64,000 nt of DNA. It comes from Paenibacillus glacialis (lineage in GTDB: Bacteria > Bacillota > Bacilli > Paenibacillales > Paenibacillaceae). Position numbers and translations under genes: made by a program. The notes beneath the pieces are model-generated. The model did no database searches, was not told the origin of the DNA, and saw nothing but the letters and a program-made list of their open reading frames with translations. Of this stretch, positions 18,454-27,654 are shown piece after piece. Each line of letters starts with the position of its first letter. Positions within the stretch are counted from its first letter, which is position 1. The stretch lies in contig NZ_LVJH01000021.1 of NCBI RefSeq assembly GCF_001637205.1, positions 141,443-205,442 on the forward strand, written 5' to 3'.

Positions 18454-19373
18454 GGAATCAGGTATATAATCGCTGCCGCGTGATATGCCCGGAACTAGGG
18501 AGAGCAATAATTCACCGTTGAGAACAAGTATGATCTGAGGGGGGGGGGGCGATTATTTACCTCTCCTTTTAGTTTTGAAGTGAAAGCAAGGAGGATACCA
18601 AGAGCAGATCGATTGAAATGATTGGAAGAACATTGTAAATTGGTCTTTTATCATGGAAATATCGGTGGAAATGCCTAGTTGGAGTGATATGATGGAGAAA
18701 GCTTTGGATGGGTTGCTTTATTAACGGAATCTGCGCAGCAATCGCGTCACGGGACCGGAGCGATATGATGATGTGATGAACACCTATATTAAAGTACAGC
18801 CCCAATGGGTCATGCTGATTAGGTAAATATGCCCCGTTATTGTTTGAGACAGCAGGTGGATAGGAGAGAAACGCTTGATATTCAAGGTTTTTTTTGTGGT
18901 TTTAGAAGTGTAAGATTTCTACTTAAAATTGTTACTTAGCTACTATGTGTACATGTTCCAGTTCCATGAGTAATGACAAGAAAGTAATTAGAAGTTTATG
19001 AAGCCTAATCGATTCTGTTGCGTGATATCATATACCATAAAGTTACATTGTATGAACAGGTGGGATCAGGAATCCGGAACTTCAAGTGATACGTTGATAA
19101 TTGAAGTCCGTTTACAGTCGAGTGGAACTCAGTCGACTGATGGGGCTGGATCGGTACGAAGAATATTAATTGAATGGCTGAAAGCTGTTAAGGGGTAAAG
19201 TGGCGTTACATGTCATAACATTTTCAGGTTCCTCGTTTCTCAAAACTGATTAGAAGTGTGTCCTGCTCCCTTTGTCTAGTGCTTGTAAAAGTGGTATTAT
19301 TCAAATAATATGCATGCTGGTGAGTCTAGGAGGCTGATCTCATGCCTCATTAAGAAACTTGAGAGGTTGTCAC
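18454..19373. other. Gene-free interval with an 11-base G tract
   Basis: I recognise no coding sequence here. An uninterrupted run of 11 G occurs at 18539-18549. Short open frames (for example 18998-19198) lack a good ribosome site and family resemblance. Confidence 0.5.
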
Positions 19374-20051
19374 ATGTCAAAAACAATACTGATTGTAGAA
19401 GATGAGCCTATTTTACGGGAAATCATGAAAGATTATTTGCTTGAAGAAGGTTTTAAAGTGTTTGAAGCGGACGAAGGAAAAAAAGCTCTGGCTTTATTTC
19501 AAGATCATGAAGTGGATTTAATCATTTTGGATATTATGCTCCCTGAATTGGACGGATGGTCCGTGTGCAAACGCATCCGAAAGGTCTCCAATGTTCCGAT
19601 TATCATGTTGACGGCCCGTTCGGATGAGGACGATACATTATTGGGTTTTGAATTAGGTGCCGACGACTACGTAACCAAACCGTACAGTCCTCCAATATTG
19701 CTGGCACGGGCAAAACGGCTTTTGGAAATCCGACAGATCCGGGAACAAGAGGATGATACATTGTCCAGCAGCGGAATTTCGATCCATTTTCCGTCCCGAA
19801 CCGTTTCGGTCGATGGGGAACATTGCAGCTTGACGCATACGGAATTTGAAATTTTGGCTTATTTGATGAAGAATAAAGGAATCATCATAACGAGAGAACA
19901 GTTGATTACAAAAATTTGGGGATATGATTTTGTCGGTGACGATCGCACGGTCAACAGCCATATCCGTAATCTGCGTTCCAAACTAGAGGAGCATGCCGAA
20001 CATATTGTCACGGTCGTTCGATCAGGATATAAATTCGAGGAGCAGCCATGA
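19374..20051 (+). CDS. OmpR-family response regulator
   Basis: 225 residues: receiver domain with the acidic pair EDE near residue 11, phospho-acceptor Asp in LIILDIMLPELDG, TAR and KPY motifs, then a winged-helix DNA-binding domain ending VNSHIRNLRSKLE...VRSGYKF. The start is ATG at 19374 after GAGAGG. Its stop overlaps the next gene's ATG (ATGA), the usual arrangement with a cognate kinase, but that kinase is truncated and fused to an unrelated gene end, so this regulator probably lacks its normal partner. Confidence 0.87.
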   Translation: MSKTILIVEDEPILREIMKDYLLEEGFKVFEADEGKKALALFQDHEVDLIILDIMLPELDGWSVCKRIRKVSNVPIIMLTARSDEDDTLLGFELGADDYVTKPYSPPILLARAKRLLEIRQIREQEDDTLSSSGISIHFPSRTVSVDGEHCSLTHTEFEILAYLMKNKGIIITREQLITKIWGYDFVGDDRTVNSHIRNLRSKLEEHAEHIVTVVRSGYKFEEQP

Positions 20052-20875
20052 AAAGAAGTATTGTTTTTAAGCTGTTTCTATTAACGTCGGGATTATGCCT
20101 GTTCATTCTTGCTGTTATTTTTGTCGGGCAAACTGTATTTTTCAAACAATTTTATGTTCATCAAAAAGTAAAGGATGTTAAAGCAGCGTTTCAGGATTAT
20201 GAACAAGACTACCTTAATCATGCCACGAATAAGCAGGCGATGGCAGAACTGGAGCAAGACTTTTACCAAAAATATAACACCTGGATCACAACATTGGACG
20301 CCGAGGGAAATTTGAAGCATACTGACGATTTCTTCATGGAAATCAAGCTGGATCGTTCGGATGATTCTGCTCTTTCCAATAAAACGATAACCGTACCTCT
20401 CTATACTGTTATTAATGTAGAGGACTTCATCACCGATAATCCGTTCCTCACACCTTGGATTAATGAAGGTGAACGGATTGCTATTGCTGGCGATTTTCGG
20501 AAGTTAACGCCTCTTGTGTTAATGAGAGCACTAGCTGAAGCAACCACCCAAATTTATGAACCCATTCATCGGTTCGAATTAGAGATCCCTGTTGATTCTC
20601 TAAGCAGGGTTTTATTTAAACTAACTCAAGCGTCTTCAACCTATCAGGATCCGATCCAGAATGACCAGGTATTCATGATACATGGCATGATCCCGATTAA
20701 GAACATTCAGCCATTCGAGAACCAGCTTCCGGGTTGGACCCAAGGTGAAGGTGTATTTCTATCAGAATTTCATGGCTATCAGCCTTTCAATGGTGAAGTG
20801 CCATTATGTACACGATACGACCATAATCCATTAAATCGGAAGGAATATCTCTTACATACCTTGAATTCGATGTAA
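20048..20875 (+). CDS. Chimeric gene: histidine kinase N-terminus fused to the C-terminus of a Tet(M)-like ribosomal protection protein
   Basis: 275 residues in one open frame. Residues 1-148 are a membrane helix (about 7-29) and an extracytoplasmic sensor domain, as expected for the kinase paired with the upstream regulator. From about residue 149 (DFRKLTPLVLMRAL) the sequence matches the end of tetracycline-resistance ribosomal protection GTPases: EPIHRFELEIPVDSLSR, MIHGMIPIKNIQ and QGEGVFLSEFHGYQP correspond to EF-G-like domains IV-V. The HAMP, H-box and ATPase parts of the kinase and all of the GTPase N-terminus are missing. It looks like an in-frame deletion joining two genes; function as kinase or resistance protein is not expected. 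Confidence 0.78.
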   Translation: MKRSIVFKLFLLTSGLCLFILAVIFVGQTVFFKQFYVHQKVKDVKAAFQDYEQDYLNHATNKQAMAELEQDFYQKYNTWITTLDAEGNLKHTDDFFMEIKLDRSDDSALSNKTITVPLYTVINVEDFITDNPFLTPWINEGERIAIAGDFRKLTPLVLMRALAEATTQIYEPIHRFELEIPVDSLSRVLFKLTQASSTYQDPIQNDQVFMIHGMIPIKNIQPFENQLPGWTQGEGVFLSEFHGYQPFNGEVPLCTRYDHNPLNRKEYLLHTLNSM

Positions 20876-20896
20876 GTTGATAAAACCAGTAAAAAG

Positions 20897-20925
20897 CAGC
20901 GTACAGGTTTTGTACGCTGTTTTTT
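20897..20925 (+). terminator. Terminator after the chimeric gene
   Basis: Stem CAGCGTACA (20897-20905) with TGTACGCTG (20911-20919) then TTTTTT. It probably belonged to the lost Tet(M)-like gene. Confidence 0.8.
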
Positions 20926-21032
20926 CTTTCATATAGGAGGATTAAAAATACTATCGTAAACAGCGGTTTTTTTTGAGTGTCTACTTAAAAGGGATAATAC
21001 CATATCCGCGTAAAACGCGATTTTTTTGTTTT

Positions 21033-21105
21033 ATCGGAACAGATTCTTGTCATTGCGCATTGTCAAGAATCTGTTCCGATTGCCGTTTGAGGCCAAGAAT
21101 ATAGT
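21033..21105. repeat. Transposon-end-like repeat cluster, copy B, with a 17-bp inverted repeat
   Basis: ATCGGAACAGATTCTTG (21033-21049) is perfectly inverted at 21064-21080. A further half-element, GGCCAAGAATATAGTCCGA, follows at 21091-21109, preceded by CCGATTGCCG. Just upstream, CCGCGtaaaaCGCG then T7 (21006-21027) repeats the hairpin seen beside copy A. The rest of 20926-21642 holds no gene I can recognise. Confidence 0.55.
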
Positions 21106-21265
21106 CCGAATGTCGATAGAGATTAAAATGTACTATTACGCTTTATATGGAAAGGCTAATTCTAGGAAAGCAGTTATATTAATCTTATTATGGCTCATTG
21201 CCTAAAACCAAAAAAATTATTATAGCTATGTCGGATTATAAAAATATGTACCGCTGACCAAATTA

Positions 21266-21285
21266 GGCCAAGAATGAGTTCCGAT
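21266..21285 (+). repeat. Single transposon-end-like repeat
   Basis: GGCCAAGAATGAGTTCCGAT, the same GGCCAAGAAT..nnTCCGA element as in the 21.09 kb copy. Confidence 0.45.
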
Positions 21286-21642
21286 AGTCGCTGATAATTA
21301 AGATAACAGGCAATTTACTTTAATTGCAATATCCATAGTATGGATTATATGGTAAGTTAAATTGAGATGTTTAGGCGGTAATAATTTCACTAATTGTAAT
21401 AAAGTCTGTCGTGAATATAGATACGGTAATAGGGATCTGCGACAGGTGTCACAGATAATACGTTAAGTGAAATTCACTAAATGAAAAGAATAACAGAATT
21501 AATCGGGTAGTGCCATTTTCAGTGCTAACTTTCAATAAGATATGCTTCAAGAGAGACATTAGTGGTTTGTATACATTCAGTAATTTAATTATAAATTATC
21601 CAAATTTTAAAATAATCATAAATGAAAAAAGAAGGAGGATTT

Positions 21643-22812
21643 ATGAAAAAATTTATTAAGGCCGTTTTGGTTCTGGCAATGGTTCCCACACTTTTGACCG
21701 GCTGCATCTATTCCAATACAGTTGTGGATATTAACGAAAATGGGTCTGGCAGCGTAAAGTCAGTGGACGGATTTGACAAAAATATTTTAAACAAGCTGGG
21801 CAAAACTTATCAGGACTTTACCAGCAAGGACAACGAATCCTACGACATGAAGTACAACGGAAAAAAGTACGTAGCAGGAACGTATGAGGACAAATTTTTA
21901 GGTCCGGATGACATGAACACAGCAGGAGTGGGTGCCATTTCCAGCGAGATGGGCATGGTGACGTTGACGAAGCTTAACGGAGGGTTGGAGCTCAAGCTCA
22001 CACTTGCTCCGTTCATCAGCAAGGGTATGGGGTACGACCATAAGTTTCCAGAGTTCAAGGACATTTCTGACAGCACACTTCAGGGCATGAAGCTGAAGGA
22101 CCTAATTGCACAGGACGTGCCAGGGCTGGTACTAAAGGCAAGATTCAACATGCCATACAACGTTGTGCAGACCGCTGGCGGAACTGGAGGGGTTACGGTT
22201 AGCGGAAAGTCGATCCAGCTTGACTACCTGAAGATGATTGACTCCGGCAGCCGTGAGTGGAAGTTCCAAGCAATGAAGAATCCAGGAAGCATCGACCCAA
22301 ACAGCACCATTTTTAAGGATGTAAAGAAAAATGCATGGTATGCAAAGGCTGTGCTTGCTGCTGCTGACAGAGGGTTTATGAAGGGGTTTGCTGACGGAAC
22401 GTTCAAGCCAGACGGAACATTGACCATGGCGGAGCTTGCTAAGATTGCATCCGAGGTATCCGGCAAGAGCATTCCAAACAATCCACAGTACTGGGCCAAG
22501 GGACACATCTTATTCGCACAGGATAGTGGATTATTCCTTGACAAGAAGGAAGCAACTGCAAAGAACTGGAACGTCCTAGCAACACGCGAGCAAGTCGTGC
22601 ATGCAATTGCCATAGCAGCAGGTCAGCAAGATGTCAAAGAAGTATCCTCAAGCAGCATTAAGGACTGGAACCAAATTGATAGCAGAATGAAGAACATCAT
22701 TCTTTATGCGTATCAGGCAGGAATCGTTAATGGCAAATCTGGAGAAAAGTTCGAACCAAAGAGCATGGTAACACGTGCGGAGGTAGCCCAAATTTTGAGC
22801 AACATTAAGTAA
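21643..22812 (+). CDS. Lipoprotein with SLH motifs
   Basis: 389 residues from ATG 21643, which follows AGAAGGAGG. Lipoprotein signal with lipobox LTGC (Cys about residue 20). Residues 30-220 are a beta-rich domain beginning SNTVVDINENGSGSV, of a type common in Gram-positive lipoproteins. From about residue 225 SLH motifs follow (FKDVKKNAWYAKAVLAAADR, FKPDGTLTMAELAKIA, ARVEVAQ-like end). It would be lipid-anchored and may also bind wall polymer. Function is unknown beyond surface location. Confidence 0.78.
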   Translation: MKKFIKAVLVLAMVPTLLTGCIYSNTVVDINENGSGSVKSVDGFDKNILNKLGKTYQDFTSKDNESYDMKYNGKKYVAGTYEDKFLGPDDMNTAGVGAISSEMGMVTLTKLNGGLELKLTLAPFISKGMGYDHKFPEFKDISDSTLQGMKLKDLIAQDVPGLVLKARFNMPYNVVQTAGGTGGVTVSGKSIQLDYLKMIDSGSREWKFQAMKNPGSIDPNSTIFKDVKKNAWYAKAVLAAADRGFMKGFADGTFKPDGTLTMAELAKIASEVSGKSIPNNPQYWAKGHILFAQDSGLFLDKKEATAKNWNVLATREQVVHAIAIAAGQQDVKEVSSSSIKDWNQIDSRMKNIILYAYQAGIVNGKSGEKFEPKSMVTRAEVAQILSNIK

Positions 22813-22911
22813 TCAAAGAAATAAAAGCAATTCAATTTCAACCTAATAAATTACAGATAGTTAATACAGCGCTAGTGCTATAATGTATGAATGTGCGAGT
22901 GGAGATATTAT

Positions 22912-23040
22912 GCAGGTGGGGCAGCGACTTTTCATACGGTAGATGGTGGACACTTTTTTATTACAGAGAATTATGGACCCGTTGTGGATAATATCAAGCA
23001 AACATTGACAATATCGGATAAAATTCTAGAAATGCAATGA
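22912..23040 (+). pseudogene. Possible alpha/beta hydrolase or thioesterase C-terminal fragment
   Basis: A 42-codon open segment without start contains VDGGHFFITENYGPVVDNI before the stop. GGHFF with the catalytic-type His is typical of the end of alpha/beta hydrolases and type II thioesterases. An extended -10 promoter (TGCTATAAT, 22876-22884) lies just upstream. Confidence 0.35.
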
Positions 23041-23101
23041 TAGATCGTTTTATTGTGAACTAATCTTCATTTATCTTAATTGGAAAAGAGGTTTTGAATC
23101 A

Positions 23102-23326
23102 ATGAATAGCAATATTATTTGGGGGATAGTATTATTAGCGCTGAGTTTGTTTCTTAAGCCATTATTGGCGATTGTGGGGCTGAATGAAAGGTTGTTCGGA
23201 TTGCACTGGCAAGGTGAAACTGTGTTTTCATTGAGTCCATTCTTAGTTCGGATTATTCTAGCAGTAATTGGGATTATCATGCTTATCATCGGCGGTATGC
23301 AAGTTGCAAAGCAGAATAATAAATAG
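23102..23326 (+). CDS. Small membrane protein, two predicted helices
   Basis: 74 residues with hydrophobic segments at about 5-27 and 46-66, joined by a short polar stretch with LNERLFGLHWQGE, and a basic C-terminus. ATG follows AAAAGAGG at about 11 bases. No family recognised. It is single and followed at 23488 by a terminator. The clean ribosome site and composition suggest a real gene. Confidence 0.6.
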   Translation: MNSNIIWGIVLLALSLFLKPLLAIVGLNERLFGLHWQGETVFSLSPFLVRIILAVIGIIMLIIGGMQVAKQNNK

Positions 23327-23487
23327 TTGAAAGGATAGAGAGCAAACAATTGATCTTGCTACAATATTGAACATTGTACAGATATATTAGGACAAAAAAG
23401 TACTAAAAGAAATGATTAACCAATTTTCAGTAAGTAATTTTCATTATCTTCATATATCGTACAGGTGGGATTGATAATTAGAAAAAG

Positions 23488-23519
23488 GCTGATCTATTCT
23501 TGTTGAAGATCAGCTTTTA
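23488..23519 (+). terminator. Terminator
   Basis: Stem GCTGATCT (23488-23495) with AGATCAGC (23507-23514), then TTTTAT. Confidence 0.65.
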
Positions 23520-23557
23520 TTGTACTCTGAATAAAGAGAAGAAGAGAACACACATAA

Positions 23558-23606
23558 CGGCAATCGGAATAGATTTTTGTCATTTATCGGAACATATTCT
23601 TGTCAT
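23558..23606 (+). repeat. Transposon-end-like repeats, copy C (two tandem elements)
   Basis: CGGCAATCGGAATAGATTTTTGTCAT (positions 23558-23583) is followed directly by a second element with TATCGGAACATATTCTTG and GTCAT (23584-23606). Both match the element at 32002-32027. Confidence 0.55.
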
Positions 23607-23878
23607 CCGACATTTGCATAACAATCAAAAATAATTACTGTCAGGTATGAAATAGGTTTCGATCAACGGACACTAGAGTACGATAAATAGAGAATGAACA
23701 CTAAGATCCACATTTTAAAACGCAAATAACATTCGAAGAATCCATTGATGTTCGATAGATATAAGGGAATTAACGGACACCAATGGAATTTAAAAATATT
23801 ACACAGACGCTTATTCACAAAACCCGTATTTTGTACATATGTATATATCTAAATTTAGGCCCTTCTTTTTAGGATAAT

Positions 23879-23921
23879 TAATGTCCAATGTCCAAGGACA
23901 TTAATGTGCCTACAATGTGTC
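23879..23921 (+). repeat. Putative transposon terminus
   Basis: ATTAATGTCC, then GGACATTAATGTGCCTACAATGTGTC. On the minus strand this reads GACACATTGTAGGCACATTA, beginning a TGTAGGCA end like that at 32056-32085. The 270 bases between it and copy C hold no gene. Confidence 0.45.
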
Positions 23922-23963
23922 TTGATTGGATGTTGTCTCTCTCCAGCTGAATTCCCGTACTAT

Positions 23964-24290
23964 TCATACAATAATTCCACGTAAAAAAAGAAAAAGCTGC
24001 CGAATTTCTCTTTCAAGTGCCTCAGGCAATTGATCCAACGAATAAATGTTATCCAAGACCGGATGTATTTTATGTTCTTCCACAAGCTTCAGCATATTTT
24101 CAAAGTCTTGCGGACTTCCCATTGTTGATCCCATTACTGAAATTTCCTTAACCGTTAGATTAGGTAAAAACAGATTCGGCACGGGACCTCTTGTGGCTCC
24201 AAAGCTAACGATTCGACTAATTTCCTTCCCGAAATTTAGTGCACAATCCTGCAGGATCTTATGAGGGTCGTAGGACATTCCCTTTAACAT
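23964..24290 (-). pseudogene. Zinc-type alcohol dehydrogenase / quinone oxidoreductase C-terminal fragment
   Basis: About 108 codons. SFGATRGPVPNLFLPNLTVKEI, MGSPQDFENMLKLV and LDNIYSLDQLPEALE match the end of the cofactor domain in the MDR dehydrogenase superfamily. The zinc-binding N-terminal domain and Rossmann start are absent, and the last residues (after EALE) do not fit the usual GKIV ending, so a frameshift is likely there too. Confidence 0.65.
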
Positions 24291-24486
24291 TACGGCAATA
24301 TACTAGATCCATCCTTGTACACCCAACTTAATGGACATATAGTTTTTCTTTCATGGCTGAGACCAGTCTCTACTATCTCAACAAAGGGCTACCTTACGGC
24401 AGCCCTTTCATTATTGAACTATAGCCGTCCCTTTAGCGTAACAGATTAATCAATTATTAATTGTGCAATCTTAATTTGTTGGAACT

Positions 24487-25191
24487 TTAATCCTCATACA
24501 CTGAAAAAAATACATCGTTAAGAATCGCTTTCGCTTTCTTTAAGTTACGGGAATCCAGCTTATTGAGCAACTCAATGACTTCGTTAATTTCATCGGAATC
24601 TGTTGTTTCCTTATCATTGTCTGACTCTACATTCGTGTGCGGCGCTCTATTACTGAGTGCGTTTGATTCTTTGTTTGTCTCCGAATGAATCCATGATGTG
24701 TGCAAGGTCTCTTGAAGAATATTGACTAGAAATCGCAATTCATCTTTGTTATAACGTTGCAAGAAATGATTAATCCCAATATCAATTTGATCATGTAGGG
24801 TTTGATGCAATACGTTAATCTCTTTTCCTAATTGTGTGGTGCGGAACAGAATTTCCTTTCTATTGTCAGGGAGATATTCAAAATCAATGATTTTTTTATC
24901 TGCAAGTCTTCTCGTGATTTTAGAGACATTCCCTTTTGAGAATCCGAATTGTTTTGAAATGGTAATACCATTAACAGGCTCTAGCTCACCAATGGCATTA
25001 AGCACATGCAGCATCTTAACAGTCATATCTTTCACCAGTTGAGCGATTACAGGAGTAGGACTATTCTGAATAAGCCATTGTCTCTCTAGGCCATCGTCTC
25101 TTTGGATTTTATTTTGTAGATCGGTTACTGACACAATCAAGTCTTTAATTAATCGATCCTTAGTTTGTTTTCCCGGTTCGTTTAACATTTG
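24487..25191 (-). CDS. MarR family transcriptional regulator
   Basis: 234 residues from ATG 25191, which follows GGAGGAAAACA. The central winged-helix region (residues about 60-150) contains GITISKQFGFSKGNVSKITRRLADKKIIDF followed by a wing with PDNRKEILFRTTQLG. An acidic, low-complexity tail of about 60 residues is unusual for MarR. It is divergent from an FAD monooxygenase, and the shared intergenic region carries three related palindromes, so it very probably represses that gene and itself, with relief by an aromatic ligand. Confidence 0.82.
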   Translation of the reverse strand, partial: QMLNEPGKQTKDRLIKDLIVSVTDLQNKIQRDDGLERQWLIQNSPTPVIAQLVKDMTVKMLHVLNAIGELEPVNGITISKQFGFSKGNVSKITRRLADKKIIDFEYLPDNRKEILFRTTQLGKEINVLHQTLHDQIDIGINHFLQRYNKDELRFLVNILQETLHTSWIHSETNKESNALSNRAPHTNVESDNDKETTDSDEINEVIELLNKLDSRNLKKAKAILNDVFFSVYED

Positions 25192-25248
25192 TTTTCCTCC
25201 GATATTGTAAGCTAAAACCAGTATATCAAGAGTACATATACAAATAAA

Positions 25249-25327
25249 GTTTCCATGAAACATTATTGACGTAAACAGCAAGCTTCATGTATTATTGTTT
25301 CTAAGAAACATAAAGTTTCATGGAAAC
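25249..25327. promoter_or_regulatory. Triple MarR-type operator and promoter
   Basis: Three 13-bp palindromes share GTTTC-N3-GAAAC: GTTTCCATGAAAC (25249-25261), GTTTCTAAGAAAC (25297-25309) and GTTTCATGGAAAC (25315-25327). The first and third are exact reverse complements of each other. TTGACG (25266-25271), 18 bases, TATTAT (25290-25295) is the likely monooxygenase promoter, with operators on both sides. Binding by the adjacent MarR protein is inferred. Confidence 0.7.
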
Positions 25328-25378
25328 TAAATCAATAAGCATTTTGTATTTATTTTGCTCAGAGAGGAAACTAAACAA

Positions 25379-26947
25379 ATGACGAACTTTGAATTAATAA
25401 GCAAGTTATCGAATACCGATCACCAGGATATCGATGTACTTATCGCCGGTGCTGGCCCAACAGGATCCACGTTGGCAGCCGACCTTCTAAGGCGCGGCCT
25501 TCGTGTCCGACTGATTGACAAGGCACCACACGCATTCAAAGGCTCCCGTGCAAAGGGAGTTCAACCTCGTACTTTGGAGGTCTTTGAAGACCTCGGGATA
25601 TTAAATGAGGCTTTCGCTGAAGGAGGAGCATATCCTCTTACTGGCGTCCATATCGGGCCGTTCTCATTGCCGTGGCGTATGATACAGCGGAATAAACCGA
25701 CTCAAAGCGTACCATATCCAAACACCCTATTGCTACCGCAGCTCCGCACCGACGCCATCTTGCATCGCCTGATCGATCGCCTCGGGCTTAAAATTGAGTT
25801 CGGCATCGCTGTGGAGGGTTTCGAACAAGATTCCGATTGGGTAATTGCGAAACTCTCTTCCGGGGAGAACATCCGCTGCAGATATTTGGTTGGGGCCGAT
25901 GGAGCTTCAAGCACTGTTCGCAAAGCTGCGGGTATTGAGTTCGTCGGTGAGACCAACGAATCCGACAAATGGCTGATTGTCGACGGTATGGTTGACAATC
26001 TGTCACGCAACCGATGGCATATGTGGCCACGCCTACATGGTAAGTCAGTCGCAGTATGCCCACTGCCCCATTCTGACCAATTTCAAATCATGATTCGGCT
26101 GAAAACGGACGAGACGGCTGTTCTCGATGAAGCCGCATTGACAGCTCAGTTCTATACTCTCACTGGGTTGCGGTTACATGGCATCACTTGGTCCTCTGTG
26201 TTCCGACCCAATATTCGGCTCGCAAAGCACTACCGGGCAGGCAGGGTCTTCTTGGCAGGCGACGCCGCCCACGTTCATACACCAGCCGGAGGGCAGGGGC
26301 TCAACACAGGCGTGCAGGATGCATACAATCTCGGTTGGAAATTAGGTCAGGTCATCTCCGGGGCTCCCGACACCCTCCTCGACAGCTACGAAGCAGAACG
26401 CCAGCCGATTGCTGCTCGTGTTCTTGGTAAATCAAGTGAGCTTTACTCTGGCCTAGACAAACGCCGTCTCTCCAGCCTCAAGCGTGGGGATGAGGAACGA
26501 CAGCTCGGAATTTCATACCACGCTGGGCCACTCGCCCCCGCAGACACCGCGATCACCAAGACCTTGAAAGTGGGAGACCGAGCACCGGACGCACCTTGTA
26601 TCGGTCCTGGTGGGGCACGACGACTATTTGACCTATACCACGGCTCCCATTTCACTTTGCTTGCCTTCGGAGCCAATGCCGCCAAGGCACTTCCTGAACT
26701 GATTTGGTCTACTTCTGGTGCCGACTTGCACAGATACATTGTAGGCAATGGAAGTGTCAACGACACTTCCATTAAAGACACCACAGGCAATCTGAAAAGA
26801 ATTTACGGCATTACCAATGATATGTTGGTATTGATACGACCTGACGGTTACATTGGAAACATCATCGCGAACAACTGGAAGGGTGCTTTCGATAATATTA
26901 CCATGAAGATTACCCCATCACAGTCCAAAGCGATGCAATCAAACTGA
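25379..26947 (+). CDS. FAD-dependent aromatic monooxygenase
   Basis: About 522 residues. FAD-binding GAGPTGSTLAADLLRRG near the N-terminus, the DG motif YLVGADGASSTVRKAAG, and GRVFLAGDAAHVHTPAGGQGLNTG (GD motif) identify a class A flavoprotein hydroxylase of the PheA/TfdB type. The C-terminal domain (about 380-510) is thioredoxin-like, as in phenol hydroxylase. It would hydroxylate a phenolic or polyketide substrate with NAD(P)H and oxygen; related enzymes inactivate antibiotics. ATG 25379 is 11 bases after GAGAGG; a TTG at 25355 is the alternative. GC is higher than in the flanks. Confidence 0.85.
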   Translation: MTNFELISKLSNTDHQDIDVLIAGAGPTGSTLAADLLRRGLRVRLIDKAPHAFKGSRAKGVQPRTLEVFEDLGILNEAFAEGGAYPLTGVHIGPFSLPWRMIQRNKPTQSVPYPNTLLLPQLRTDAILHRLIDRLGLKIEFGIAVEGFEQDSDWVIAKLSSGENIRCRYLVGADGASSTVRKAAGIEFVGETNESDKWLIVDGMVDNLSRNRWHMWPRLHGKSVAVCPLPHSDQFQIMIRLKTDETAVLDEAALTAQFYTLTGLRLHGITWSSVFRPNIRLAKHYRAGRVFLAGDAAHVHTPAGGQGLNTGVQDAYNLGWKLGQVISGAPDTLLDSYEAERQPIAARVLGKSSELYSGLDKRRLSSLKRGDEERQLGISYHAGPLAPADTAITKTLKVGDRAPDAPCIGPGGARRLFDLYHGSHFTLLAFGANAAKALPELIWSTSGADLHRYIVGNGSVNDTSIKDTTGNLKRIYGITNDMLVLIRPDGYIGNIIANNWKGAFDNITMKITPSQSKAMQSN

Positions 26948-27016
26948 AACATTCAGTCAGAGCTTGATTGTCATATTCCTATACAAGTATGTAATTAATC
27001 CTCCAAATAGATAAAC

Positions 27017-27040
27017 AGGCTGCCGAGCTATCGGTAGCCT
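27017..27040. terminator. Possible terminator hairpin after the monooxygenase
   Basis: AGGCTGCCGA pairs with TCGGTAGCCT around a 4-base loop; there is no clear T run, so it may be a weak terminator. Confidence 0.35.
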
Positions 27041-27328
27041 AGTCGTTGCGATATTCTGCCCGGGAGCTTAATATGATTACCTCTTTATTTGTATCCAATT
27101 AGGAATTCGATCAAAATCAACCTTAATTGAAAAAATTGTATATCTTCATGAATATGTTTTCTATAGTCTATTCCTTGGGGACTATTTCTTTCTTAGCTCC
27201 CTCCTCAGAGATTTCAAGCCAATTAAAAATGGAGTCTTGATCAATTGTTTCAATGGGTATTTTGCGTTGAAATAATTGATTCATTATATGTTAGAGTTGC
27301 TATTGTCTTTTAGCAGTTCAAATCATCT

Positions 27329-27652
27329 TTATTCAGAGGAAGTCCAAACAAGATACAAGAGTTTTCCTTCAACTACATCGAGATTGGCATAGATATTTTT
27401 TGTCATAGTACCCTGTGTTTTTAAGAGTACTAAATTAAAGAGAAGAGAGTAAGATAATTTAGGATCCGTTGTTTTATATCCAGTATAATTATGAAGAATT
27501 TCGGGATAAATTTCACTTAATACATATTCTTGTGCTTCATATATTGAAGAGAATGTTTTTGTTTCTTCATACCAGATTATAGAAGTTGATTTACTTTTTT
27601 CAAAAAAATTATTACTATCTGTATTTGTAAATAAAATTTCACTATATCCATT
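27329..27652 (-). pseudogene. Unrecognised gene fragment lacking its 5' end
   Basis: The minus strand is open for about 108 codons ending at 27329, with gene-like content (IIWYEETKTFSSIYEAQEYV, LDVVEGKLLYLVW) but no start. The open frame stops making sense exactly where the plus-strand dehydrogenase fragment begins at 27655, marking a recombination joint. A 38-codon frame (27168-27284, minus) follows without a ribosome site. I do not recognise either product. Confidence 0.45.
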
Positions 27653-27654
27653 TC

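Noticed and set aside
18998..19198. 66-codon ORF in the interval before the response regulator
   Set aside because: No good ribosome site and no family resemblance.
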